From contig CAYYOO010000038.1 in the NCBI GenBank assembly GCA_964473335.1, forward strand, positions 1 through 14,977: a DNA stretch of 14,977 bases. Reading direction: 5' to 3'. The position numbers and the translations under genes are program-made. The notes under the pieces were generated by a model. It was not told the DNA's origin. It was given only the letters and a program-made list of their open reading frames with translations, and did not search any database. This stretch comes from CAYZTD01 sp964473335 (GTDB taxonomy: Archaea > Thermoplasmatota > E2 > DHVEG-1). This document shows, one piece after another, positions 7,178-13,264 of this stretch (position 1 is the stretch's first letter; every line of letters starts with the position of its first letter).

Positions 7178-7396
7178 TTATCTTTCCTCCCAAATATTTT
7201 TTGAAATAATATAGTAAAATATTGAAAGCATAAATGTTAGAATAATAAAATAAAAAATCCATATTGGTAGACCTAAAAATCTTGGATTTGAATTATTCCA
7301 ACCCCAAAAATCCAGGGACAAAAGGAAAAATACTAAAAATATTAAAAGAGTTAAAATCTTATTTTTCTTTTTTTTTAACCAGGAAATCGTTTTCAT
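7178..7396 (-). CDS. DUF3311-like small membrane protein, symporter partner
   Basis: The 72-aa protein has a basic N-terminus (KKKKNK), a first helix at about residues 13-28, a polar loop with NNSNPRFLGLP, and a second helix at about 43-65. The order helix, P-x-x-LGLP, aromatic helix resembles DUF3311 proteins, which are usually encoded just before an SSS symporter. The assignment is from layout and pattern. I chose ATG 7396 because GAGAGTGAAG lies 3 nt before it. The frame extends to ATG 7450, but candidate TATA boxes place the transcript start around 7433-7446, downstream of that codon. An 8-bp inverted repeat occupies the short leader. It probably stabilises or partners the symporter. Confidence 0.65.
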   Translation of the reverse strand: MKTISWLKKKKNKILTLLIFLVFFLLSLDFWGWNNSNPRFLGLPIWIFYFIILTFMLSIFYYIISKNIWEER

Positions 7397-7413
7397 TATC
7401 TTCACTCTCAATA

Positions 7414-7443
7414 CTATTTCCTGGTTTTTACGGCTGGAAATAG
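7414..7443 (-). promoter_or_regulatory. Inverted repeat in the symporter operon leader
   Basis: CTATTTCC (7414-7421) and GGAAATAG (7436-7443) are perfect complements separated by 14 nt. They overlap the predicted transcript start and leader of the DUF3311-symporter operon. The element could be an operator for a dimeric regulator or an mRNA hairpin ahead of the ribosome site. Confidence 0.5.
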
Positions 7444-7454
7444 AAAACATTGCC

Positions 7455-7477
7455 GTATATAAAACAATTTATAAAAG
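7455..7477 (-). promoter_or_regulatory. TATA-like boxes of the symporter operon
   Basis: On the minus strand TTTATAAAT (about 7468-7476) and TTTTATATA (about 7456-7464) are alternative TATA boxes. They predict starts near 7445 or 7433. Both starts fall after ATG 7450, which favours ATG 7396 as the true start codon. Confidence 0.4.
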
Positions 7478-7515
7478 CAATATTTTGTAAATAAATTTTA
7501 CTAAAAAATATATAA

Positions 7516-7884
7516 CTAAATCTTCATGTTTTTAACATTTCTAATTAATTTATTAACATCAAATGGTTTAGTTATGTAATCATATATTTGGTTCTGCAAG
7601 CCCCTTATCTTTTCATGGTCTCTAGTTCCTTTTGCGGTTAATATTGAAATTATAACCTTCTTTGATAGGCCCTTGTCTTTAATTTTTTCAATTGTATCCC
7701 ATCCATCCATGAAAGGCATCATTATATCTAAAAGAATTGGACCGGTAAAACCTCTTTCAATTTCTTTAATACAGTCTTTTCCACTATCAACAGTGTATAC
7801 CTCAAAACCTTCTTTTTCAAAAATTCTTCTAATGGTAATCAGAATATCTGGATCATCATCTACAACCATAATTCTTTTTTTCAT
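7516..7884 (-). CDS. Stand-alone CheY-like receiver, response regulator
   Basis: From ATG 7884 this is a 122-aa single receiver domain with no output domain. The acidic pocket is D9-D10-D11 (VVDDDPDI). The phospho-acceptor is D53 in LLDIMMPFMDGW, the switch threonine is T83 in ILTAKG, and the conserved lysine is K106 in YITKPFD. All residues needed for phosphotransfer are present. The frame is open upstream to 7995, but those 37 codons run into the end of ksgA, contain the TATA box (7931-7943), and lack homology to receivers, so I start at 7884. GGG lies 9 nt before this ATG. Separate from any kinase, it may serve as a phosphorelay shuttle or act by protein binding. Confidence 0.9.
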   Translation of the reverse strand: MKKRIMVVDDDPDILITIRRIFEKEGFEVYTVDSGKDCIKEIERGFTGPILLDIMMPFMDGWDTIEKIKDKGLSKKVIISILTAKGTRDHEKIRGLQNQIYDYITKPFDVNKLIRNVKNMKI

Positions 7885-7930
7885 AATCCTAATCCCTTTT
7901 TTTCCACCACTAGGATATACTTTATTTTGC

Positions 7931-7943
7931 CTAATATAAATAG
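7931..7943 (-). promoter_or_regulatory. TATA box of the receiver gene
   Basis: CTATTTATATTAG on the minus strand predicts a start near 7910, giving a leader of about 26 nt before ATG 7884. This separates the receiver from the ksgA operon upstream. Confidence 0.5.
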
Positions 7944-7952
7944 TTATTGTGG

Positions 7953-7973
7953 AAAAAAGACAAAATGAAAAAG
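7953..7973 (-). terminator. U-rich end of the ksgA operon
   Basis: Minus-strand reading gives CTTTTTCATTTTGTCTTTTTT just after the ksgA stop. Repeated T tracts of this kind are typical archaeal termination signals. It lies directly upstream of the receiver promoter. Confidence 0.45.
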
Positions 7974-7981
7974 TTTCTCTA

Positions 7982-8728
7982 TTAAATTTTTTCAAGGATT
8001 ATATCGCTTAAATTTCCAATTTGTTCAGGTGATAATTTTTCTACTCTATTATCTTTAAAAGGAATGTCCGAAATATCAATATTTGGATATTTATCTTTTA
8101 ATATCTTTCTGATCATCTTTCTTCTATGATTGAAAAAAAGTCTAGTTAATTTTAGAAAGAATTCAGGGTTTTTAACATTAAAAGGAGGTCTTTTTAAAGG
8201 AATTAGTTTTACAATTGATGCATCTACCTTTGGTTTTGGGTTAAAGGAATTTTTTGAGATGTGTTCTAATATTTCACAATATGCTCTATAATACAAATGT
8301 ACAGTTAGATTAGAATAATTCTTATTACCCGGTAGTGCTACCGTTCTTTCTGCAAAATCTTTTTGATATATAAGAATAGCTTTGTCAAAATCATTTTCTA
8401 AAAACTTAAAAGTTATTGGTGAAGAAATTTGAAACGGAAGATTTGAAACAATCTTATTAAACTTAATTTTTTTAAAATCGATATCTAATGCATCACTGTG
8501 GATAAGATCAACATTTTCAGGTAAAATTTTTTTTAGATAATCATAAAGAAACTCATCGATCTCTATCGAGATAACTTTTTTTGCTTTTTCTGCTAAAATT
8601 TTTGTTAAAATACCTTTTCCAGGTCCAATCTCTAAAACAGTATCATTACGACCGATATCAGCATATTCAACTTCTCTTAAGGCAATATTTTTGTCAATTA
8701 AAAAATGTTGGCCAAGATTAATTTTCAT
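7982..8728 (-). CDS. ksgA: 16S rRNA dimethyladenosine transferase (Dim1/KsgA)
   Basis: The 248-aa enzyme dimethylates two adjacent adenosines near the 3' end of 16S rRNA during small-subunit maturation. The N-terminal GQHFL (6-10) and SAM motif I EIGPGKG (33-39) are present. The catalytic motif IV is NLPFQISSPI (96-105); most relatives have NLPY, so F99 is a conservative change. FNPKPKVDASIVKL (162-175) is the usual RNA-binding segment, and a short helical C-terminal domain follows. Length fits the archaeal form (about 250-270 aa). It is the last gene of the pus10 operon, 3 nt after the DUF655 stop, with AAGGAGT about 12 nt before the ATG. Confidence 0.96.
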   Translation of the reverse strand: MKINLGQHFLIDKNIALREVEYADIGRNDTVLEIGPGKGILTKILAEKAKKVISIEIDEFLYDYLKKILPENVDLIHSDALDIDFKKIKFNKIVSNLPFQISSPITFKFLENDFDKAILIYQKDFAERTVALPGNKNYSNLTVHLYYRAYCEILEHISKNSFNPKPKVDASIVKLIPLKRPPFNVKNPEFFLKLTRLFFNHRRKMIRKILKDKYPNIDISDIPFKDNRVEKLSPEQIGNLSDIILEKI

Positions 8729-8731
8729 AAT

Positions 8732-9301
8732 CTAATAATGACTCCTTGAAACAGGAGGACGAGTAAATAATCTATATTTTTGATCAGGGTCAGTTAGTTC
8801 AAGCTCTACTCTTTTTGCAATAAGTTTATCAGGTGCTCTTAAAAAATCTATTCGATCACACATTTCTTTGAAACTTGTAAATGATTTTTTCCTTCTTTCT
8901 TCAAGAATATCATGCATCATTTTTTTCCCTAGCCCTGGGAGAAGCTCTAAAACATGATATCTAGTTGAAATTGCAGGTGCTTCGTTATAGAATTTAATGA
9001 ATTTCTTTTCATTATCTCTAATTACATCAAGTAATACAAAGGGCATTTCACCGTGTGCTGTCGAAGTTAAATCCTTGTAGGAAACTCTGCCTTTTATTTT
9101 TAATATTTTTTCTCTTTTTTTCGCGTCTTTTCCAACATATATTCTATCGCCAATATTAAAATCAGTATTTTTCTTTGGGACAAGTTCTAAAAGTGTGAAC
9201 TGGCTTTCACCAATACCATATACTGTAGGATGTCTCTTATGTGGAGGTAAATCTCCTCTCCCTTTTGCTAAGTAATCTAAAACATATACATGGTCCTCCA
9301 C
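8732..9301 (-). CDS. DUF655 protein, probable RNA-binding (OB plus helix-hairpin-helix)
   Basis: The 189-aa protein matches the archaeal DUF655 family. Residues 1-60 include DYLAKGRGDLPPHKRHPTVY and GDRIYVGK, fitting an OB-like beta barrel. Residues 113-150 carry RYHVLELLPGLGKKMMHDIL, a helix-hairpin-helix motif with its GLG turn, a nucleic-acid contact element. The biochemical role is unknown. Its fixed place between rpoF and ksgA suggests work in rRNA or ribosome maturation or in transcription. The start is GTG at 9301, supported by GGGAGG 8 nt upstream. The tail ends in RPPVSRSHY. It is co-transcribed with both neighbours. Confidence 0.92.
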   Translation of the reverse strand: MEDHVYVLDYLAKGRGDLPPHKRHPTVYGIGESQFTLLELVPKKNTDFNIGDRIYVGKDAKKREKILKIKGRVSYKDLTSTAHGEMPFVLLDVIRDNEKKFIKFYNEAPAISTRYHVLELLPGLGKKMMHDILEERRKKSFTSFKEMCDRIDFLRAPDKLIAKRVELELTDPDQKYRLFTRPPVSRSHY

Positions 9302-9319
9302 TTTTAATTCCTCCCAAAT

Positions 9320-9661
9320 TTATTTTGTATAATATTTTGCAACAATATTAATTATTTCTTTTATTTCTTTATCACTTAAATTAATTCTTTCTTTTGCAAA
9401 TAATGTTTTAACATCATCAACCGTAGTTGGTAATATATCAGCTATTTTATGAACATGCATCTCTTTTATAAAATCTAGTTTTGATAAATCTTTTATGAGT
9501 TTTTTTGTATCTGTTACATTTAATTTTACAAATTTTTGAGCATGTTCAAGAGCGATTTTTTGTTCATAAAGTAATTCTTCTCTATCTTTACTTATTTTGT
9601 TTAATTTGTTTTTTACATCAGATAGAGAAACTGGTTTCATCTCATTATTTTTATCTCTCAA
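9320..9661 (-). CDS. rpoF: DNA-directed RNA polymerase subunit F (Rpb4-like)
   Basis: This 113-aa protein is the archaeal Rpb4 homologue, which pairs with subunit E (Rpb7) in the polymerase stalk. It is wholly helical and shows the HRDC-like pattern of the family: YEQKIALEHAQKFVKLN (33-49), followed by ILPTTVDDVKTLFAKERINLSDKEIKEIINIVAKY. The track from rpl21e is tight. TTG 9661 lies 1 nt after that stop, with GGAG 13-16 nt upstream. An ATG at 9640 (residue 8) is the alternative start and would also give a complete domain. The next gene starts 18 nt after its stop. Confidence 0.95.
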   Translation of the reverse strand: MRDKNNEMKPVSLSDVKNKLNKISKDREELLYEQKIALEHAQKFVKLNVTDTKKLIKDLSKLDFIKEMHVHKIADILPTTVDDVKTLFAKERINLSDKEIKEIINIVAKYYTK

Positions 9662-9662
9662 C

Positions 9663-9956
9663 TTACTTCACTCTCCTAAGATGCTCGCTTCTTACAACAA
9701 GTGATTTAATTTTTTTCCCATCTTTTAACTCTACAACAAAAGAGTTACCTTGTTTTCCTTTGATTTTACCTGTTTTACCGTGATATCTTATATGAGGCAT
9801 GCCTTTATGAACTGAAGAATCAATTACAATATTTACGGATTCCCCTTCTTTAAACTGTTGAAGAGCTCGTGTAATCGACTTAATACCTCCGTCTCTTTTT
9901 CTTTTTCTGAGTATGTTTCTACTTTTACTTCTTATTCCTTTTGATCTTTTTACCAA
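9663..9956 (-). CDS. rpl21e: Large-subunit ribosomal protein L21e
   Basis: The 97-aa basic protein belongs to the L21e (eL21) family found only in archaea and eukaryotes. The N-terminus is strongly basic (RSKGIRSKSRNILRKRKRDGG). The SH3-like barrel follows, with VNIVIDSSVHKGMPHIRYHGKTGKI and the closing VVRSEHLRRVK. Length matches archaeal members (about 95-100 aa). The start is TTG 9956, 3 nt after the pus10 stop, with an AAGGGGGA Shine-Dalgarno sequence just upstream. It lies in the classic run pus10-rpl21e-rpoF-DUF655-ksgA, which links rRNA modification to ribosome and polymerase supply. Confidence 0.97.
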   Translation of the reverse strand: MVKRSKGIRSKSRNILRKRKRDGGIKSITRALQQFKEGESVNIVIDSSVHKGMPHIRYHGKTGKIKGKQGNSFVVELKDGKKIKSLVVRSEHLRRVK

Positions 9957-9959
9957 TTA

Positions 9960-11183
9960 TTATTCCCCCTTGATCTTTATTACGTCAAGCTTTTTTACTA
10001 TGCAGGGACTTTCGAGCATATCACTTAAGTTAGGAATTGTTCGGCCTTTGTCACCGTTAATCAATTCTTTAACATATGTTCCTGATTCGGTTTCAACTTC
10101 TAGAGTTGCTATAGTGTTATCTACAGACTTAATTTCAAACTTGTATATATGTTTATTTCTAACCAAATCAGCTCGTCTATGAGCGACCCTAGAAGGGGTT
10201 TTCTGTTTTATAGTTTTTCCCTTTAATGAATTAATAACCTTTTTAAGTTTTTCGATATTTATTGGTTTATCACACTCAATTACAACCCTATATAACTTAT
10301 TAAATTTACTTTGTTTTATTCTAGCTATCTCTTTTCTATCTGAAAATCTAAGATTTGAAATTTCAATAACTTCTTTATTTTTTTTATTGATTTCTTCTTT
10401 TATTTTTTCAAGATCTATATTTCTTATTTGAGGATTCTTTAGTTCTAAAACAAAGGGTCTTCCATTACCAAGCATCTTAACATTTATGTCTTCTCTTCCA
10501 GCACCATGAAACGATTGATCAGTAGCTTTTGTCAATTCTAAAAACGATTTAGCTACAAGCTCTTCGACGCTATCTTTGTACAAAGTACCAGTATATTTAC
10601 AGCTCCTACAGCCTTTTCCCCTGCATATCCTGCAATACCATTTAGTTTGAGGGATATCTCTTTTATATTTTTTATATCTCCCATAAATAAATAAAGAATT
10701 TATTTGAAGAGATACAACATCGAACTGCGTATCTATTATTGCCATTATAGTTGGTTTTTCAAAAGAAACCTCTTTTTCTAACTTTGATTCAAGTGCCAGC
10801 CCAATTTTTCTATTAATTTCAGATTTTATTGATTCGGAATATTTAGAATCAAAAAGATCTTGGATTTTTTCCTCTTTTTTAATTATATCTTCATCTATTT
10901 TTGCGCCAATTAAAAAAGTTTCAAATTCATAATTCTTCAGTTGTTTGTATAAAAGGTCAATAAATTTATCAGTTTCTTTAACTAGCCCTTCACAAATAAA
11001 ACAGTCACTTGTATTTATCTTCTTTTCTTTTAATTTTTGTCTAATTTTTTTCCCTTTTGTTTTGTTATCTAATTCAATATTTTTTTTCCTAAATAACCTT
11101 CCAATACAGTTATCACAGATATTGTAATCAGTTATAATAGTTCTAAGATTTTTTTCTTCTTTACTATCAAAGATTTCGTTCAT
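9960..11183 (-). CDS. pus10: tRNA pseudouridine synthase Pus10
   Basis: Pus10 makes pseudouridine at tRNA positions 54 and 55 in archaea. This 407-aa copy has an N-terminal THUMP-containing region with zinc-type cysteines C23-C26 and C61-C64. A second cysteine cluster CRICRGKGCRSC (184-195) joins to the catalytic domain. The catalytic motif is GREDINVKMLG, with nucleophile D232. Later segments RVAHRRADLVR and VETESGTYVKELINGDKGRT fit the pseudouridine synthase core. Length is close to the archaeal norm (about 390-430 aa). ATG 11183 has AAGGAAA 5-12 nt upstream. It heads the operon, with a TATA box at 11227-11236. Confidence 0.95.
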   Translation of the reverse strand: MNEIFDSKEEKNLRTIITDYNICDNCIGRLFRKKNIELDNKTKGKKIRQKLKEKKINTSDCFICEGLVKETDKFIDLLYKQLKNYEFETFLIGAKIDEDIIKKEEKIQDLFDSKYSESIKSEINRKIGLALESKLEKEVSFEKPTIMAIIDTQFDVVSLQINSLFIYGRYKKYKRDIPQTKWYCRICRGKGCRSCKYTGTLYKDSVEELVAKSFLELTKATDQSFHGAGREDINVKMLGNGRPFVLELKNPQIRNIDLEKIKEEINKKNKEVIEISNLRFSDRKEIARIKQSKFNKLYRVVIECDKPINIEKLKKVINSLKGKTIKQKTPSRVAHRRADLVRNKHIYKFEIKSVDNTIATLEVETESGTYVKELINGDKGRTIPNLSDMLESPCIVKKLDVIKIKGE

Positions 11184-11226
11184 TTAAATTTCCTTTCAAC
11201 AAAATATAGAGCTCTTTTTAATATTA

Positions 11227-11236
11227 ACTATAAAAG
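11227..11236 (-). promoter_or_regulatory. TATA box of the pus10-ksgA operon
   Basis: CTTTTATAGTT on the minus strand predicts a start near 11205, about 22 nt before the pus10 ATG. The box sits immediately after the stop of the small upstream gene, so the operon probably starts here. Confidence 0.45.
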
Positions 11237-11238
11237 GG

Positions 11239-11391
11239 CTATTTTATCCAGAGTTCATACACTACAACAACTAATAAAACAAAAAATCCCACCGGTAAAT
11301 ACCAGAAAGATGAGTTAACTCCTAATGAAAAACCTAGCGACAGTAAGAATATTATTGTTACAAAAATCAATATTAAATCACGATATTTCAA
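11239..11391 (-). CDS. Small two-helix membrane protein, unknown function
   Basis: The 50-aa protein begins KYRDLILIF and ends YELWIK. Helices are visible at about residues 5-21 and 29-47, separated by GVNSSFWYLP. I start it at TTG 11391, which has GGG 7 nt upstream. The frame continues to TTG 11433, but that region is TTTATATTATATT, which looks like the promoter. No catalytic or metal motif is present and I do not recognise a family. It lies just upstream of pus10 on the same strand, but the TATA box at 11227 suggests separate transcription. Confidence 0.55.
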   Translation of the reverse strand: MKYRDLILIFVTIIFLLSLGFSLGVNSSFWYLPVGFFVLLVVVVYELWIK

Positions 11392-11412
11392 TTCTAATCC
11401 CTTTTTTGTAAT

Positions 11413-11430
11413 TGGATAATATAATATAAA
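11413..11430 (-). promoter_or_regulatory. TATA-rich promoter of the 50-aa membrane gene
   Basis: TTTATATTATATT on the minus strand predicts a start near 11395, just before the GGGATTAG site and TTG 11391. The gap to 11553 is shared with the divergent DUF1015 gene. Confidence 0.35.
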
Positions 11431-11498
11431 CAATTTTCTAATTTTTTTATTTACTGTCTAGTCCTAAAACTATTTCCCACCTTTTTATTTACATTAAA

Positions 11499-11508
11499 TT
11501 TTTATTAG
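11499..11508 (+). promoter_or_regulatory. TATA-like box of the DUF1015 gene
   Basis: TTTTTATTAG predicts a start near 11530. GGAGGT at 11540-11545 follows, 8 nt before TTG 11554. The TATA choice is uncertain because the whole stretch is AT-rich, but the ribosome site is strong. Confidence 0.35.
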
Positions 11509-11553
11509 ATGATGCTATACCAGATAAAAAAATGGTTTTGGAGGTAAATAGTT

Positions 11554-12852
11554 TTGGTTGAAGTTAAACCTTTCAAAGGAGTAACATATAACAAAGAAAA
11601 AATAGAAAAACTTGATGATGTAATGTCACCACCTTACGATATTATATCAGAAGGATTACAGGATGAGCTGTATAATAAACATGAGAAAAATTTTGTTAAA
11701 TTGATATTAAACAAAATCAAAAAGGATGATGACGAAAATAACAATAGATATATTCGCGCTAAAAAATATTATAAAGATTGGCTTAATGAAAATATACTTA
11801 TCAAAAATGATAAAGAAGCCGTATTTCCTTACAAAATAACTTACAAAGTCGAAGGCAAAGAAAAAACCATGAATGGATTTTTTGTACTTCTAAAGCTTGA
11901 TCCTGACTATAAAAAAGTCAAAGCTCATGAGCGTACTCTTTCAAAACCAAAGGCGGATAGATTAAATCTTATGAGAGCATGCAAATCAAATTTAGAACCT
12001 ATTCAACTTCTATATATTGATGAAGAAGATTTTATTAGGAAAAAAATCGATGAATCAATTGATTCTCCAATTATTGATGTAGTTGGTTATGATGGTTTTA
12101 ATCATAGATTATGGAAAATTGAAAACGAAAGCCTAATCGATTCAATTAAAGAAAAATTAAGTGATGAAATATTATTTATTGCTGATGGCCATCATAGATA
12201 TCAGACCGCTATAAATTTTGCTGATGAAATGAAAAAGAAAACAGGGATTACTGATGAGGATGCTTCCTTTAATTACAGGATGGTAATATTGGCTAATATG
12301 TTTGATGAAGGTCTATCTATTCTTCCAACTCACAGATTAATTAAAATGAACAATTTAGATTTAGATCGCGTCATAAAAAAACTGGAAAAATATTTTTCAA
12401 TTGAAAAAATGGACATAGATTCATCTGAAAAATTAAGTGAAAAAATTATGAAAAAAATCAAGTCAGAAAATGAACATGTCTTTGCTATGTACAATGCCAA
12501 GAATTATTATATTTTTTCTTTAATAGATGAAAAGATGATGGATGAGTTTGCACCTGAAAGATCAGAAACATGGAGAACTCTTGATGTTTCTATACTTCAT
12601 AAAATTGTTTTGGAGCATGGATTTGGAATTAATCAAGATAATTTAGAAGATCATGTTAAGTATACAAGGGATGGCGACGAAGCAATTAAATTTGTGGATA
12701 ATAATAATTTTGATTTATCGTTTCTAATGAATGCTACTAAAATTGATGAATTGAAAGCAATTGCTGATGCTAGCGAGCATATGCCTCAAAAATCCACATA
12801 TTTTCTTCCCAAGATGCTTTCTGGGCTTGTAATGTACAAGATGGACATTTGA
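11554..12852 (+). CDS. DUF1015 family protein
   Basis: The 432-aa soluble protein carries the signature blocks of DUF1015: SPPYDII (25-31), AHERTLSKPKADRL (124-137), and IADGHHRYQTA (209-219), with LPTHR (257-261) after it. Histidine, aspartate and arginine residues in these blocks are conserved in the family and suggest an enzyme active site, but I cannot assign a reaction. Length is normal for the family (about 400-450 aa). TTG 11554 is fixed by GGAGGT 8 nt upstream. It stands alone between divergent promoters, with a stem-loop overlapping its stop codon. Bacterial relatives often sit near serine or phosphoglycerate metabolism genes; no such neighbour exists here. Confidence 0.92.
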   Translation: MVEVKPFKGVTYNKEKIEKLDDVMSPPYDIISEGLQDELYNKHEKNFVKLILNKIKKDDDENNNRYIRAKKYYKDWLNENILIKNDKEAVFPYKITYKVEGKEKTMNGFFVLLKLDPDYKKVKAHERTLSKPKADRLNLMRACKSNLEPIQLLYIDEEDFIRKKIDESIDSPIIDVVGYDGFNHRLWKIENESLIDSIKEKLSDEILFIADGHHRYQTAINFADEMKKKTGITDEDASFNYRMVILANMFDEGLSILPTHRLIKMNNLDLDRVIKKLEKYFSIEKMDIDSSEKLSEKIMKKIKSENEHVFAMYNAKNYYIFSLIDEKMMDEFAPERSETWRTLDVSILHKIVLEHGFGINQDNLEDHVKYTRDGDEAIKFVDNNNFDLSFLMNATKIDELKAIADASEHMPQKSTYFLPKMLSGLVMYKMDI

Positions 12853-12862
12853 TCCATCTTTT
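12838..12862 (+). terminator. Stem-loop terminator overlapping the DUF1015 stop
   Basis: AAGATGGA (12838-12845) and TCCATCTT (12853-12860) form a perfect 8-bp stem with a 7-nt loop, followed by TTTATATT. The stop codon TGA (12850-12852) lies in the loop. This looks like a bacterial-style terminator, or a hairpin protecting the mRNA 3' end. A T7 tract at 12939-12945 is a second candidate end. Confidence 0.55.
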
Positions 12863-12938
12863 ATATTACGTCTTGTATGAAAAGAAATTAAACTTTTTAT
12901 AATAATATAAATATATTTATGTAAATTTATCAAATTGG

Positions 12939-12945
12939 TTTTTTT
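12939..12945 (+). terminator. T7 tract, second candidate end of DUF1015 message
   Basis: Seven thymines occur about 90 nt after the stop, just before the next plus-strand TATA box. The rest of 12863-12938 is AT-rich with no ORF or repeat that I can support. Confidence 0.3.
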
Positions 12946-12950
12946 ATTAG

Positions 12951-12961
12951 AAAGATATAAA
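12951..12961 (+). promoter_or_regulatory. TATA box of the two-ORF unit
   Basis: AAAGATATAAATAG predicts a transcript start near 12985, at the left edge of the inverted repeat 12985-13007. A second box, GATAAATATTA near 12972-12982, would start near 13005. Confidence 0.4.
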
Positions 12962-12984
12962 TAGTACGCACGATAAATATTAAC

Positions 12985-13007
12985 ATGATATAGATAGTCT
13001 ATGTCAT
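12985..13007. promoter_or_regulatory. 23-bp inverted repeat before the small ORFs
   Basis: ATGATATAGA (12985-12994) and TCTATGTCAT (12998-13007) are 10-bp arms around TAG, with one mismatch that would be a G-U pair in RNA. It sits at the predicted transcript start, 35 nt before the first ORF. An operator for a dimeric regulator or a 5' mRNA hairpin are both possible. Confidence 0.5.
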
Positions 13008-13041
13008 TATAATATCTCTTGCTGAAGAGGTGTATAACAAG

Positions 13042-13104
13042 ATGAAGGGAAAAGTATCATTATTAAAAACTTTTAATTCAAATGAACGGGTGGTGCATAA
13101 GTAA
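13042..13104 (+). CDS. 20-aa ORF, possible leader peptide
   Basis: ATG 13042 opens a 20-codon frame, MKGKVSLLKTFNSNERVVHK, ending in TAA at 13102-13104. GAGGTG lies 9 nt upstream, so ribosomes should load here. The next ORF begins at the very next base. The peptide is basic with no membrane segment. Its small size and zero spacing suggest either a translated leader that couples expression of the following membrane peptide, or a bona fide small protein. No homology is known to me. Confidence 0.4.
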   Translation: MKGKVSLLKTFNSNERVVHK

Positions 13105-13215
13105 ATGAATATGATGGTTATGGTACTGATTGGTTTTGTAGGTGGATTAATGACCATGACCATTGTAAATATGTACAAATGGGCTATAGAGTATTTCTAT
13201 AAAGATATTGATTGA
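13105..13215 (+). CDS. 36-aa methionine-rich membrane peptide
   Basis: ATG 13105 follows the 20-aa ORF stop directly. GGGTGGTG, inside the end of that ORF, lies 9 nt before this ATG. The peptide starts MNMMVMVLIGFVGGLMTMTI and ends KWAIEYFYKDID. It has one membrane helix at about residues 4-22 and a short amphipathic tail. Seven of the first 23 residues are methionine, which is unusual. Single-helix peptides of this size can be transporter or protease modulators, holin/toxin-like peptides, or structural membrane subunits. I cannot choose among these. The gene converges with the four-helix protein at 13265. Confidence 0.5.
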   Translation: MNMMVMVLIGFVGGLMTMTIVNMYKWAIEYFYKDID

Positions 13216-13237
13216 AAAACTTTAAAAAAAATTATTT

Positions 13238-13254
13238 AAAAAAAGAAAAAAAAG
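13238..13254 (-). terminator. U-rich end of the four-helix membrane gene
   Basis: On the minus strand the sequence after the stop at 13265 reads CTTTTTTTTCTTTTTTT, an almost pure T tract and a typical archaeal release site. More T runs continue to about 13224. Confidence 0.5.
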
Positions 13255-13264
13255 AGATATTATT

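Noticed and set aside
7397..7450. 18-codon extension of the DUF3311-like protein
   Set aside because: Predicted transcript starts lie downstream of ATG 7450 and a ribosome site precedes ATG 7396.
7885..7995. 37-codon N-terminal extension of the receiver
   Set aside because: It overlaps the ksgA end, contains the TATA box, and is not receiver sequence.
12724..12933. 69-codon minus-strand frame over the DUF1015 end
   Set aside because: Antisense to conserved coding sequence and explained partly by the terminator stem-loop.
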